DNA of 64,000 nt from AP-15 sp963795485 (GCA_963795485.1 CAWCIL010000008.1:558001-622000), one strand, 5' to 3'. Shown: positions 36,831 to 45,500, numbered from the stretch's first letter. Notes: a model not told the origin generated them from the letters alone. Numbers and translations are program-made.

Positions 36831-37452
36831 TCAATCGTTCATGTGCGCCGAGCGCGGGTAATTCGGCGCCCGCACTGCCCGTTCGGCGCCGGCGGTCAAG
36901 CGGTCGAGCACGATCGTGGTTCGCGCCGCCACCCGCATCAGGTCGGCTGCCGCCTGACGCAGCCGCTCGCGCACCCCTGGCGATCCCTCGTTCAGCGCCG
37001 CATCGAAGCTCGTCCGAAACAGCTCGATGGCGGCCTCTGCGCGGTGGTGGAGGGCGCCGTCCAAGCCCGGTGTGGGGGCCAAGCCCGGTGTGGGGGCCGC
37101 TCGCAAATTGCGGTCGGGCTCGCCCGCCGGCAGCCGCAGCGTCTGCGCCGAAAGAGGCGTCTCTACCGGGTTCGCAACCGGCGCCCGCACGCGGACCAGC
37201 GTCGTCGCCGTCTGAGCCTTACCGGGCTGTGCAAGCAGCGGGCGGCTCATGCGTGTCGCTGACCCGGGCTGGCGCCGGTCGTTCTTGCGTCGGCGGCCGG
37301 TCGGCTGCTGCCGGAAGCTCGCGATTGCGCTTGAGAATATAATGAATCGCGGGCGGAGTGCAGCCATAGCTCCGCGCGATTTTGCTGATCGACTCGCCGT
37401 TTTGATAGCGTGCCGCAATGGCGGACCACTCGCCCTGCGGAATTTTCGACAT
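36831..37452 (-). CDS. Small HTH protein of an alphaproteobacterial family, interrupted by one frameshift
   Basis: The N-terminal 60 residues start at ATG 37452 with MSKIPQGEWSAIAARYQNGE, followed by a helix-turn-helix reading SISKIARSYGCTPPAIHYIL. After HEPPAA the frame is broken by one extra base near 37234. The next frame continues AQPGKAQTATTLVRVRAP and a C-terminal helical region (FRTSFDAALNEGSPGVRERL, MRVAARTTIVLDRL) to 36831. The total would be about 206 residues. The HTH resembles resolvase or sigma-type DNA-binding helices. A role as a nucleoid-associated or regulatory protein is inference. Confidence 0.65.
37063..37098. repeat. 18-bp perfect tandem duplication inside the HTH-protein gene
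   Basis: The unit aagcccggtgtgggggcc occurs twice back to back (37063-37080 and 37081-37098). It encodes APTPGL twice on the minus strand in the linker of the HTH protein. Confidence 0.85.
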
Positions 37453-37741
37453 CTCTGCTCCTGGCTAGGATCTGATGGCGTGGGCGTTCTTTTCGGGAGC
37501 GGCTTTGCCTCGGCTGCCGAGGCGCCCGGCCGGAAAAACGGCCCGGATCTGATGCTGCACCGGAAGCTGCCCGATAGCCTCGACATGGGCGCTGCGTTAA
37601 CCATTTCAAGATCGCCCCGGCCAGAGACGTCGGGTCGGCATGCGGCCCGCTGCGAAACCTGTCGAGCGGACGTGCCGATTGCCTTAGTTTCAGGGGCGCA
37701 GTCTCCTGGCCGCCGCCGGCGCGAACGGAGGAAAACAGCCC

Positions 37742-38050
37742 GTGTCTTACATTTATGTCGTGCAGATGGACATCCCGGCCGAGCTCGAGGCCGAGTTCAA
37801 CCGCATTTATGACGAGGACCACGTGCCGACGATCCTCGAGGTCCCGGGCGTTCGGTCGTGTACGCGCTATCGGCTCGACCACTCGACCGTATCGACGATG
37901 CCGCGCTATCTGGCGATCTACGAATGCGACAATGCCGAAGTCATCAACAGCCCGGCCTGGACCGAAGCCTCCGATCGCGGCGAGTGGAAGCCGAAAATCC
38001 GGCCGCACACGACCAACCGCCAGCACAGCGTCTTTCGGAAGATCGCCTGA
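37742..38050 (+). CDS. Small dimeric alpha-beta-barrel-like protein (tandem copy 1)
   Basis: The 102-residue protein begins MSYIYVVQMDIPAELEAEFN and contains RIYDEDHVPTILEVPGVRSC, RYLAIYECDN and a C-terminal IRPHTTNRQHSVFRKIA. The pattern (beta strand, helix with Y..EH, PGV, RYL.iYE) is like EthD/DUF4286-type ferredoxin-fold proteins. GTG 37742 follows GGAGGAAAACAG. It is strongly similar to the next gene, so the pair is a tandem duplication. Function unknown; relatives often accompany catabolic oxygenase or hydratase genes. Confidence 0.8.
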   Translation: MSYIYVVQMDIPAELEAEFNRIYDEDHVPTILEVPGVRSCTRYRLDHSTVSTMPRYLAIYECDNAEVINSPAWTEASDRGEWKPKIRPHTTNRQHSVFRKIA

Positions 38051-38074
38051 ACCCGATCCAAAGGAGCAGACATC

Positions 38075-38383
38075 GTGTCGCATCTTTTTGCCGTTCAACT
38101 AGACATCCCGGCCGAGCACGAAGCCGAATTCAACCGCGTCTACGACACCGAACATTTTCCGATGCTGTCGAAGGTGCCGGGCGTGCGCTCGGCGGCGCGC
38201 TATCGGCTCGAACACTCGACGGTGCCGGGGATGCAGCGCTATCTGACGATCTACGAGCTCGACTCGCCCGAAGTCTTAAAGAGCGCGGCCTGGGAGAAAG
38301 CCGGCAGCTATGGTGACTGGGCGACCAAGATCCGCCCGCTGACGACGAGCCGCCATCACAGCGTTTTCGAGCGCATCGCCTGA
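38075..38383 (+). CDS. Small dimeric alpha-beta-barrel-like protein (tandem copy 2)
   Basis: This 102-residue protein is the same length as its upstream neighbour and about 60% identical by eye: MSHLFAVQLDIPAEHEAEFN, RVYDTEHFPMLSKVPGVRSA, RYLTIYELDSPEVLKSAAW and a matching end SRHHSVFERIA. It starts with GTG 38075 after AAGGAG. The 24-bp spacing to copy 1 and 40 bp to the next gene suggest one transcript. Confidence 0.8.
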   Translation: MSHLFAVQLDIPAEHEAEFNRVYDTEHFPMLSKVPGVRSAARYRLEHSTVPGMQRYLTIYELDSPEVLKSAAWEKAGSYGDWATKIRPLTTSRHHSVFERIA

Positions 38384-38423
38384 ACCGCTCCCCCGAACCC
38401 TATATCACACGAAAGGCACCGCC

Positions 38424-38732
38424 ATGATCCACGTGGTCGCTATCATCACCGCCAAGCCCGGCATGCGGGAACAGATCCTTGAGGCGTTTCGCGCCAACAT
38501 ACCGGCGGTCCGCGCCGAACAGGGCTGCGTCGAATACGGGCCGGCAATCGACGCCGAGGGGGCCGGCGGGATGCAGGCGAAATTTGGCCCTGACACCTTT
38601 GTCGTCATCGAAAAATGGGAAAGCCCCGAGGCGCTGAAGGCCCATGCCGCCTCGCCGCACATGGCCGCCTATGCCGGCAAGACCCGCGAGATGATCGCCA
38701 GCCGCGTCATCCACGTGCTGCAGCCGGCCTGA
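38424..38732 (+). CDS. Antibiotic-biosynthesis-monooxygenase (ABM/YgiN-like) family protein
   Basis: The 102-residue ferredoxin-like protein begins MIHVVAIITAKPGMREQILE and has EQGCVEYGPAIDA, FVVIEKWESPEALKAHAASP and HMAAYAGKTREMIASRV, the classic ABM sequence of YgiN-type quinol monooxygenases and Dabb-like proteins. It is the third small ferredoxin-fold gene in a row. A link to quinone or aromatic metabolism is inference. Confidence 0.88.
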   Translation: MIHVVAIITAKPGMREQILEAFRANIPAVRAEQGCVEYGPAIDAEGAGGMQAKFGPDTFVVIEKWESPEALKAHAASPHMAAYAGKTREMIASRVIHVLQPA

Positions 38733-38807
38733 TCGAGAGCGACCTGCCTGCCGCCGACCGGCGGGCTTGCTTGACAGCGGGCGCGAACGCTCGCCATCCT
38801 TTACGGC

Positions 38808-39026
38808 ATGCGTCGATTTTCCTTGGTCGCGATCGCCTGCGGCTCGTTCCTCGCCGGATGCGCCGGCTCCGCAGCGGGACCCTCGTCGAGCGCCGCACAG
38901 GCGCCGGGGCCGGGTTGCTCGGCATGTATCCTGGAGAACCCGGCCGACGTCAGACCGTGCGTAAAGATCTGTCACGCGCCCGAATCCGATTCGGGCGGCG
39001 CCGCCGCGGGTGGAGTGATACGTTAA
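38808..39026 (+). CDS. Small cysteine-containing lipoprotein, unknown function
   Basis: The 72-residue protein has a lipoprotein signal, MRRFSLVAIACGSFLAGC, with lipobox LAGC. The mature part is low-complexity (Ala/Ser/Pro) and carries GCSACILENPADVRPCVKIC, four Cys in a compact stretch. A TTGACA hexamer lies at 38771-38776. If it is a -35 box, transcription would start very near the ATG at 38808, giving a short or absent leader. I do not recognise a family. Confidence 0.55.
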   Translation: MRRFSLVAIACGSFLAGCAGSAAGPSSSAAQAPGPGCSACILENPADVRPCVKICHAPESDSGGAAAGGVIR

Positions 39027-39150
39027 ACCGCTTGCGATCGGCCGCCCGCGCTATCGGGCCGAGAGGTGGCGCCGGCTCGTCCGTCGGCGCGCCGGTTTGG
39101 CGGCGCCTCAGATCATGATGCCGAAACTGTTCACCGGGAGGAATGATCCG

Positions 39151-40801
39151 ATGCAGGTAATGAACGTCATTGCCGAGATCCTGAAGCGCGAGGGTGTCTC
39201 GACCCTGTTCTGCTTTCCGACGACGCCGATCATCGAGGCCGCGGCCGCGGTCGGCATCAAGCCGGTGATCTGCCGCCAGGAGCGGGTCGGCGTCCATATG
39301 GCCGACGGCTTTGCCCGCGTCTCGAACGGCCGGCCGCCGGGCGTCTTTGCGATGCAGTACGGGCCGGGTGCGGAAAACGCCTTTGCCGGCGTCGCCACCG
39401 CCTTTTCGGATTCGACCCCGGTGGTGTTTCTGCCGCTCGGTCACCCGCGCGAGACGGCGCAGTTGTTCCCGATGTTCAAATCGAGCCGCAGCTACGCCGC
39501 GATCACCAAATCGGTCGAGGAAGTGCAGTTGCCGCACGAGATCGGCAATATCATGCGGCGCGCCTTCTCCCAGGTGAAAAACGGGCGCTCCGGCCCGGTG
39601 ATGGTCGAGGTGCCGGCCGATGTCACCGGCATCGAGGTCGATGTCGACCCGAGCCGGCATCGGCCGGTTCGCGCCACCCGCTCGGCCGCCGACGAGCGCG
39701 ACATCGAGGACGCGGCAAAGATGCTGCTCGACGCCTCGTGTCCGATGATCCTGGCTGGCCAGGGCGTCTTTTATGCCGAGGCGACCGACGAGCTGCGCCA
39801 GCTCGCCGAATTGCTGCAGGCCCCGGTCATGACGACGTTCGACGGCAAGAGCGCCTTCCCCGAGGACCACGCGCTGGCGCTCGGGTCGGGCGGCGGCACC
39901 TTCAGCGGGCACGGCCGCCATTTCCTGCACAAATCCGACCTGGTGCTGGGGGTGGGGTGCAGCTTTACCCGCCACGGCATCGCCACCCCGGTATTCCCGC
40001 CCGGCAAGAAGTACATCCACGCGACCAACGACACCCGCGACCTGCACAAGGCCTTTGCCGCCGATCTCGGGCTGCTCGGCGACGCCAAGCTGGTGCTCGG
40101 CCAATTGATCGAGGCGGTGAAGGACCGGCTCGGCGGCAAGGCGCGCCCGAACGGCGTCGCGCAGGAGGTCGCGCGCCAAGCGCGAGGAATGGCTCGGCCG
40201 CTGGCAGGCGAAGCTGCACTCGAACGAGCACCCGATCAATCCCTACCGGGTGATCGCGGAGTTTATGCGCGTCGTCGACCCGGCCGAAGCCATCGTCACC
40301 CATGATTCGGGCAGCCCGCGCGAGCAGCTGAACCCGTTCTACCGGGCGACCCGGCCGCGCGGCTATCTCGGCTGGGGCAAGTCGCACCAGCTCGGCACCG
40401 GGCTCGGCCTCGTGATCGGCGCCAAGGTCGCCGCGCCCGACAAGTTCTGCGTCAACTTCATGGGCGACGCCGCCTTTGGCATGACCGGGCTCGATTTCGA
40501 GACCGCGGCGCGCTGCGGCATCCCGATCACGACGATCGTCCTGAACAACTCGACGATGGCGATCGAAACCCACGCGATGCAATTGTCGCACGAGCGCTAT
40601 CGCGCTCGCGATCTCGGCGGCAATTACGCGAACATCGCCCGCGATCTCGGCGGCTGGAGCGAGCGGGTCGAAGATCCTTCGCAGATCGGCGACGCGATCC
40701 TGCGCGCCCGCCGCCAGAACGACGAGGGCCGCGCCGCCTTGCTCGAATTCGTCACCAGCCAGGAGCAGGCCTTCTCGCATCGCCGCGGCGGCGCCGAATA
40801 G
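39151..40801 (+). CDS. Thiamine-diphosphate-dependent enzyme (acetolactate-synthase-like), interrupted by one frameshift
   Basis: The enzyme would have about 550 residues. The N-terminal part (MQVMNVIAEILKREGVSTLF, CRQERVGVHMADGFARVSNG, GPGAENAFAGVATAFSD) contains the cofactor-activating Glu in RQERVGVHMA. The central domain runs to about 40170. One extra base there breaks the frame; the next frame continues KREEWLGRWQAKLHSNEHPI and the ThDP-binding domain, with FCVNFMGDAAFGMTGLDFET and VLNNSTMA (GDG-N motif variant GDA...NN). The reaction is not determined. The family includes acetolactate synthases, benzoylformate decarboxylases and sulfopyruvate decarboxylases. GGGAGGA precedes ATG 39151. 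Confidence 0.85.
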
Positions 40802-40854
40802 CACAAGCCGCTTGGGCAGGTCGGCATTCCTCTCCGCGCCGGAACGCACCAATC

Positions 40855-41145
40855 ATGGCGATCATGCTGTCGAAAACCTATGACGCCCTGATCAGCGCCG
40901 GCGCGCCGCAGGACAAAGCGAGGGAGGCTGCCGAGGAACTGGCAGATTATGAGAGCCGGCTGGCTTCGATCGACAACCAGCTCGCGGTCATGAACGGCCA
41001 TTTCGCCGCGATCGATGGCCGCTTTGCCGGTATGGACGCCCGTCTCTCAGCGCTCGAAGGCAAGCTCAATGTCGTAATATGGGCGATCGGCATCAACGCG
41101 GCGGCCACGATCGCGATTTTGGGGGTGTTGCTGCGCCATGCTTGA
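40855..41145 (+). CDS. Small coiled-coil membrane protein, unknown function
   Basis: The 96-residue protein has an N-terminal helix (KTYDALISAGAPQDKAREAA), a coiled-coil region with heptad-like SIDNQLAVMNGHFAAIDGRF and a single C-terminal membrane helix, VVIWAIGINAAATIAILGVL. The overall shape resembles CCDC90/DUF1640-like proteins. It lies 53 bp after the ThDP enzyme in the same direction. Confidence 0.7.
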   Translation: MAIMLSKTYDALISAGAPQDKAREAAEELADYESRLASIDNQLAVMNGHFAAIDGRFAGMDARLSALEGKLNVVIWAIGINAAATIAILGVLLRHA

Positions 41146-41228
41146 TCGGTGTGTTTGAGATCTTGCGTAGCCGAATGTCGGAAGTGCGGCAGGCGAATAG
41201 CCCGTCGCCATGTGCGGAAGGAGCCGTG

Positions 41229-41453
41229 ATGCGGCGAGGACCGCGGGTCAACTATGACGCGATCGCGCATCTTTACGATAACCAACCCTATCGGGCACGC
41301 CCGGCGGATGCAGAGTTCTTGGCGCTGGCCCTGGTTTACCAAGCCGGGGTCAATCGTTTGGAGCGCGACATCGCCGACCCGAGCATGGCTCGCTCGCGCC
41401 AAGATCATCTGTGCCTGGTGACGATCCGCAGCGAGATGCCGAGCGGCGGCTGA
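41229..41453 (+). CDS. Internally deleted SAM-dependent methyltransferase remnant
   Basis: The 74-residue frame starts MRRGPRVNYDAIAHLYDNQP, followed by YRARPADAEFL. This is the usual beginning of a class I methyltransferase found in many proteobacteria. It then jumps to ALVYQAGVNRLERDIADPSM and HLCLVTIRSEMP, which resembles the C-terminus of the same family. The SAM-binding core (GxGxG region) is missing. The frame and an AAGGAG ribosome-binding site are preserved. It is not expected to bind SAM. The assignment of the C-terminal half is less certain. Confidence 0.55.
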   Translation: MRRGPRVNYDAIAHLYDNQPYRARPADAEFLALALVYQAGVNRLERDIADPSMARSRQDHLCLVTIRSEMPSGG

Positions 41454-41554
41454 ACGGCAGACGCGCCGCCTCCCGGGCGTCGATATGCTATCGTCCCTGC
41501 TGGACAATACCCGGTGCCGGTGATCAGGCCGCGCCGATCGAAAGGGAGTCGGCG

Positions 41555-42493
41555 ATGGCGCCGCGCATCGGATATTTGCTGCCGACCCGCGAAGCGGTCA
41601 TGCAGGGCCGGCCGGAAACCGGGCCGCTGTTGGCGCTGGCCGAGCGGGCGGAGGGGCTGGGCTATGATGCGGTCTGGGTCGGTGACTCGCTGTTGGCGCG
41701 GCCGCGGCACGACCCGTTGACCCTGCTCGCCGCGGTCGCCGCCCGCACTCGAAGAGTCATGCTCGGCACCGCGGTCTTTTTGCCGGCCCTGCGCAACCCG
41801 GTGGTGCTCGCGCATCAACTCGCCACCCTCGACCGAATTAGCGAAGGGCGGCTGGTGCTCGGCGCCGGCATCGCCACCGATGTCGCCAACATCCGCGCCG
41901 AATTCGCCGCCGCCGGGGTGCCGTTCGAGGGCCGGGTCGGCCGTATGATGGAGGGGCTGCGGCTTGCCCGCGCGTTGTGGACGGGCGAGCCGGTCGACTG
42001 GGCCGGGCGCTGGCCGGTCGCGGGCGGCGTCCTCGGCCCGACCCCGCATCGGTCGGGCGGACCCCCGATCTGGCTCGCCGGCTCGGTGCACCCGGCGCTC
42101 GAGCGCGCCGGCCGGCATTTCGACGGCTGGTTCGCGAACGAGCCCGACCTCGCCCGCTGGAGCCGGCAATGGGCCGAGGTGCAGCAGGTGGTGCGCGAGG
42201 CCGGCCGCGACCCGGCGAGCTTCGCCGCGGCGATCTACCTGACCCTGGCGCTCGACGAGGACGCGGGTCGCGCCGAACAGCGGATCGATGCCTTTCTCGA
42301 AAATTATTACGGGCAACCGGCAGCGGAGATGCGCCGGCGCCAGGCGACGTTCGGCGGGGCTCCCGCCGCGGCCGCAGCATGGCTGCGCAGCTACGCCGAG
42401 GCAGGTGCGACCGATCTGATCGTGCGCTTCACCGGAGACCACGAGCGCCAGCTCGAAGCCGTCGCCGCGCTGCGGGCCGATCTCGGCTGGTGA
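41555..42493 (+). CDS. LLM-class (luciferase-like) flavin-dependent oxidoreductase
   Basis: The 312-residue TIM-barrel enzyme starts at ATG 41555 after AAAGGGAG. Family features are IGYLLPTREAVMQG, AERAEGLGYDAVWVGDSLLA, ARTRRVMLGTAVFLPALRNP, LDRISEGRLVLGAGIATDVA, GGPPIWLAGSVHPALERAGR and a C-terminal GATDLIVRFTGDH. These enzymes use FMN or F420 to oxidise or reduce small substrates; the sequence does not say which. Confidence 0.9.
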   Translation: MAPRIGYLLPTREAVMQGRPETGPLLALAERAEGLGYDAVWVGDSLLARPRHDPLTLLAAVAARTRRVMLGTAVFLPALRNPVVLAHQLATLDRISEGRLVLGAGIATDVANIRAEFAAAGVPFEGRVGRMMEGLRLARALWTGEPVDWAGRWPVAGGVLGPTPHRSGGPPIWLAGSVHPALERAGRHFDGWFANEPDLARWSRQWAEVQQVVREAGRDPASFAAAIYLTLALDEDAGRAEQRIDAFLENYYGQPAAEMRRRQATFGGAPAAAAAWLRSYAEAGATDLIVRFTGDHERQLEAVAALRADLGW

Positions 42494-42601
42494 GCCTGGC
42501 GCGGCGGGGCGGGGCGGGGCGGGGCGCGAGGGTTGAAATCGCGACCCGTTGCCCCCCATGCTAGAATTGAGCTTTCCTTCCCTTCTTTTACGGAGCCGCC
42601 G

Positions 42602-43153
42602 ATGTTCATCCAGACCGAACAGACGCCGAACCCGGCGACCCTGAAATTCCTTCCCGGCCGCGCGGTGATGACCACCGGCACTGCGAACTTCACCTCGGCC
42701 GAGGCCGCCGCCGCATCGCCGTTGGCCGAGCGGCTGTTTGCGTTGCCATTGGTCGGCGGGGTTTTTTTCGGCGCCGATTTCATCACCGTCACCAAGGATG
42801 ACGAGGGCGACTGGTACCGCCTGAAGCCGGCGATCCTGGCCGCGATCATGGAGCATTTCACCACCGGCCGCCCGGTATTCGCTCCCGGCGCCGAGACCGG
42901 TCCCGTCGGGGGTGACGAGGACGATGACGAAATCGTCTCCCAGATCAAGGAGCTACTGGAGACGCGCGTGCGCCCGGCGGTGGCGCAAGACGGCGGCGAC
43001 ATCATTTTCCACGATTTCGAGGACGGCGTCGTCTACCTGCATATGCAGGGTTCGTGCTCGGGCTGCCCGAGCTCGACCGCGACCTTGAAGGCCGGCATCG
43101 AAAACATGCTGCGCCATTACATCCCCGAAGTGGTCGAGGTTCGGGCGGTCTGA
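42602..43153 (+). CDS. Nfu/NifU-type iron-sulfur scaffold protein
   Basis: The 183-residue protein has an N-terminal Nfu domain (MFIQTEQTPNPATLKFLPGR) and a C-terminal NifU domain (about residues 105-183) with the cluster-binding CSGCPSS motif. It carries 4Fe-4S clusters to target enzymes such as the nearby MiaB. It precedes tsaB in the conserved alphaproteobacterial order nfu-tsaB-rimI. Confidence 0.93.
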   Translation: MFIQTEQTPNPATLKFLPGRAVMTTGTANFTSAEAAAASPLAERLFALPLVGGVFFGADFITVTKDDEGDWYRLKPAILAAIMEHFTTGRPVFAPGAETGPVGGDEDDDEIVSQIKELLETRVRPAVAQDGGDIIFHDFEDGVVYLHMQGSCSGCPSSTATLKAGIENMLRHYIPEVVEVRAV

Positions 43154-43191
43154 CAACTCCGGGCGGGCACGGTCAGGGCCGCGCCGGCCCG

Positions 43192-43902
43192 CTGATCCTA
43201 GCGCTCGACTCGGCGGGTTCCAGCTGCTCGGTTGCAATCGCCGCCGGCGACGATGTTCTCGGCCTGGCGCAGCTGGAGATGGCGCATGGCCAAGCGGAGG
43301 CGCTGCTGCCGCTGGTCGACCGCACCATGCGGCAGGCGTCGCTGCCGGCCTCGGCAGTCGAGCTGGTCGCCGTCACTACCGGGCCGGGCAGCTTTACCGG
43401 CATTCGGGTCGGGATCGCCGCCGCGCGCGGCATTTCGCTCGGCATCGGTGTGCCGCTGATCGGCGTCACCGTCTTCGAGGCTGTCGCCGCTACCGCCCGC
43501 GATGCCGGCCGGGAAATGCGGTTTCTGCTCGTCGCTATCGAAAGCCGCCGCGCGGACCTCTACGTCCAGCTCTTCGATCGCGCGCGATGTCCGCTCGGCG
43601 GGCCCGCCGCGGTGCTGCCCGCGGCGCTGGCCGAGATGGTTCGTGCCGCAGCGGGCGAGCATGCGCTCGTCGTCGCCGGCGATGCCGCACAGCGGGCCGT
43701 CGCTGCGCTCGCGACAGGCGGGGTCGCCAGCGTCGTCCTGGACGGCGAGCCGCCCGTGCTCGGGGCCGTGCATGCCGCCTTGCGGCGATGGCGCCAGGGC
43801 GAGCAGCGCCAGGGCGGGCAGGACAGCCCGGTGCGGCCTCTTTATCTGCGCCCACCCGACGTGACGCTCGCCGGTGCGCCGGTGCCGCCCGGGCGGTCGT
43901 GA
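43192..43902 (+). CDS. tsaB: tRNA threonylcarbamoyladenosine biosynthesis protein TsaB
   Basis: TsaB partners TsaD in making the t6A modification at position 37 of ANN-decoding tRNAs. The ASKHA-type fold is shown by ILALDSAGSSCSVAIA, the AHGQAEALLPLVDRTM motif and TTGPGSFTGIRVGIAAARG. The C-terminus reads RPLYLRPPDV. No ATG, GTG or TTG lies close to the family start. The first in-frame candidates are CTG 43192, directly before ILALDS, or a GTG at 43054 that would overlap nfu by 100 bp. The start is therefore uncertain or affected by a sequence error. The stop overlaps rimI (GTGA). Confidence 0.88.
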   Translation: MILALDSAGSSCSVAIAAGDDVLGLAQLEMAHGQAEALLPLVDRTMRQASLPASAVELVAVTTGPGSFTGIRVGIAAARGISLGIGVPLIGVTVFEAVAATARDAGREMRFLLVAIESRRADLYVQLFDRARCPLGGPAAVLPAALAEMVRAAAGEHALVVAGDAAQRAVAALATGGVASVVLDGEPPVLGAVHAALRRWRQGEQRQGGQDSPVRPLYLRPPDVTLAGAPVPPGRS

Positions 43903-44381
43903 GCCGCCGTCTCGAGCCCTTGCGTGAGCGCGCGGCGCAGATGCTGGCTGTGCCGCTGTCGCTGTTGCACGCCGCCTGCTTCCCCGACGACCCGTGGGAG
44001 CCGCGGGCGATGGCCGGCATCCTCGCCATTGCCGGGTGCTTCGGACAGATCGCCTGGGAAGACGATGAACCGACGGGCGTGGCGTTGGCCCTCGATCTCG
44101 GCGGCGAATGCGAGATCCTGGCGCTCGGCGTCGATCCGCGGCGGCGGCGGGCCGGGACCGGATCGGCGTTGCTGGACGCGATCTGCGACGAGACCGCTCG
44201 GCGGGGCGGGCACAGCGTCTTTCTCGAAGTCGCCGCCGACAACGAAGCGGCGCGCGCGCTTTATGCCGGGCGCGATTTTGTCCAGATCGGCCGTCGGCCC
44301 AATTACTACCGTCGCGAAAACGGGCCCGTGGATGCCCTGGTGCTCCGCTGCAAGATCACCAACCTGCGGCCCTCGACTTGA
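43899..44381 (+). CDS. rimI: Ribosomal-protein alanine N-acetyltransferase RimI
   Basis: The 160-residue GNAT protein acetylates the N-terminal alanine of ribosomal protein S18 in well-studied bacteria. The acetyl-CoA-binding site is ILALGVDPRRRRAGTGSALL, and the C-terminal FLEVAADNEAARALYAGRDF with RRPNYYRR matches RimI. GTG 43899 overlaps the tsaB stop, so the pair is translationally coupled, a common arrangement. Confidence 0.88.
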   Translation: MSRRLEPLRERAAQMLAVPLSLLHAACFPDDPWEPRAMAGILAIAGCFGQIAWEDDEPTGVALALDLGGECEILALGVDPRRRRAGTGSALLDAICDETARRGGHSVFLEVAADNEAARALYAGRDFVQIGRRPNYYRRENGPVDALVLRCKITNLRPST

Positions 44382-44543
44382 GTTTGCCGTCGCTTTGCCC
44401 CGTGCTGTCGTATCGTCGGCGGCTACAACCAAATGTTCCACACGTCGGCTGCGGGATTGCAAGAAATCGGCGAGCGGGCGGATTGCGGCCGTTCCAATGG
44501 TTACTTATATTTGGAAGAGCAGCCGCACCGTGGGACCATCGCT

Positions 44544-44960
44544 ATGAACAACTCCGAGCAAGCCGGCGATTTGCTGGCACTGACCACCGAAATCGTCGCC
44601 GCGCACGTATCCAACAATACGGTGTCCGTGAATGATCTGCCGCAACTGATCAACCAAGTGTACAACTCTCTGGCCAATATCGGCACCGTCCCCGCCGCAC
44701 CCGCCGAACGGCCGCAGCCGGCAGTCCCAGTCAAGAAGTCGGTATATCCCGATTACATCGTCTGCCTCGAGGACGGCAAAAAGCTGAAAATGCTCAAGCG
44801 GCATCTGAAGACCGCCTACAACATGACGCCCGAAGCCTATCGCGAGCGTTGGGGGCTGGCGGCCGATTATCCGATGGTGGCGCCGAACTATGCCCGCCAG
44901 CGCAGCCGGCTGGCCAAGGAAATCGGCCTCGGCACGCGGGCGAGGCGATCGCGGGCATGA
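44544..44960 (+). CDS. MucR/Ros-family zinc-finger transcriptional regulator
   Basis: The 138-residue regulator has the N-terminal segment LTTEIVAAHVSNNTVSVNDL, a Pro-rich linker and the prokaryotic zinc finger IVCLEDGKKLKMLKRHLKTA. NMTPEAYRERWGLAADYPMV follows. The family regulates exopolysaccharide, motility, virulence and cell-cycle genes in alphaproteobacteria. ATG 44544 is the family start. An A/T-rich upstream patch (gttacttatatttgg, 44500-44514) may hold its promoter. Confidence 0.92.
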   Translation: MNNSEQAGDLLALTTEIVAAHVSNNTVSVNDLPQLINQVYNSLANIGTVPAAPAERPQPAVPVKKSVYPDYIVCLEDGKKLKMLKRHLKTAYNMTPEAYRERWGLAADYPMVAPNYARQRSRLAKEIGLGTRARRSRA

Positions 44961-45068
44961 GCGTGTGAGTTCCGCGTGGCTGCGCGCCCTCGGGAGCGCT
45001 CGTCCGGGGCGTAGGCTTGCCCGAAGATTTGTTCTATAGTGAGTGCAGACCCCCGTGACGGAGACGGG

Positions 45069-45500
45069 ATGACCTCGCGGCTGGAGCAGCTGTGCCTCGA
45101 CAAGGGCCTCAAGATGACCGAGCAGCGGCGGGTCATCGCCCGCGTCCTGTCGGACTCCGCTGATCATCCCGATGTCGAGCAGGTCTACCGCCGCGCGACC
45201 GAAATCGACCCGCATATCAGCATCGCCACCGTCTATCGCACCGTTCGGCTGTTCGAAGAGGCGAACATTCTGGCTCGGCACGATTTCGGCGACGGCCGTT
45301 CGCGCTACGAGGAGATGCCGAGCGCGCATCATGACCATCTGATCGACCTGCAATCGGGTCGCGTGGTCGAGTTTCGCAACGAGGAGATCGAAAAGCTGCA
45401 GCAGGCGGTGGCCGATCAGCTCGGCTACGATCTCGTCGGTCATCGGTTGGAGCTCTATGCCGTGCCGCGCAACCCCAAAGCCGGTCCGGACCGCGAATGA
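45069..45500 (+). CDS. Fur-family transcriptional regulator
   Basis: The 143-residue protein has a winged-helix domain (GLKMTEQRRVIARVL, HPDVEQVYRRATEIDPHISI, ATVYRTVRLFEEANIL) and a metal-binding dimerisation domain (HHDHLIDLQSGRVVEFRNEE, IEKLQQAVADQLGYDLVGHR). The C-terminal CxxC of some Fur proteins is absent. It could be Fur/Mur- or Irr-like. ATG 45069 with GGAGA upstream is preferred over GTG 45039. Confidence 0.9.
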   Translation: MTSRLEQLCLDKGLKMTEQRRVIARVLSDSADHPDVEQVYRRATEIDPHISIATVYRTVRLFEEANILARHDFGDGRSRYEEMPSAHHDHLIDLQSGRVVEFRNEEIEKLQQAVADQLGYDLVGHRLELYAVPRNPKAGPDRE

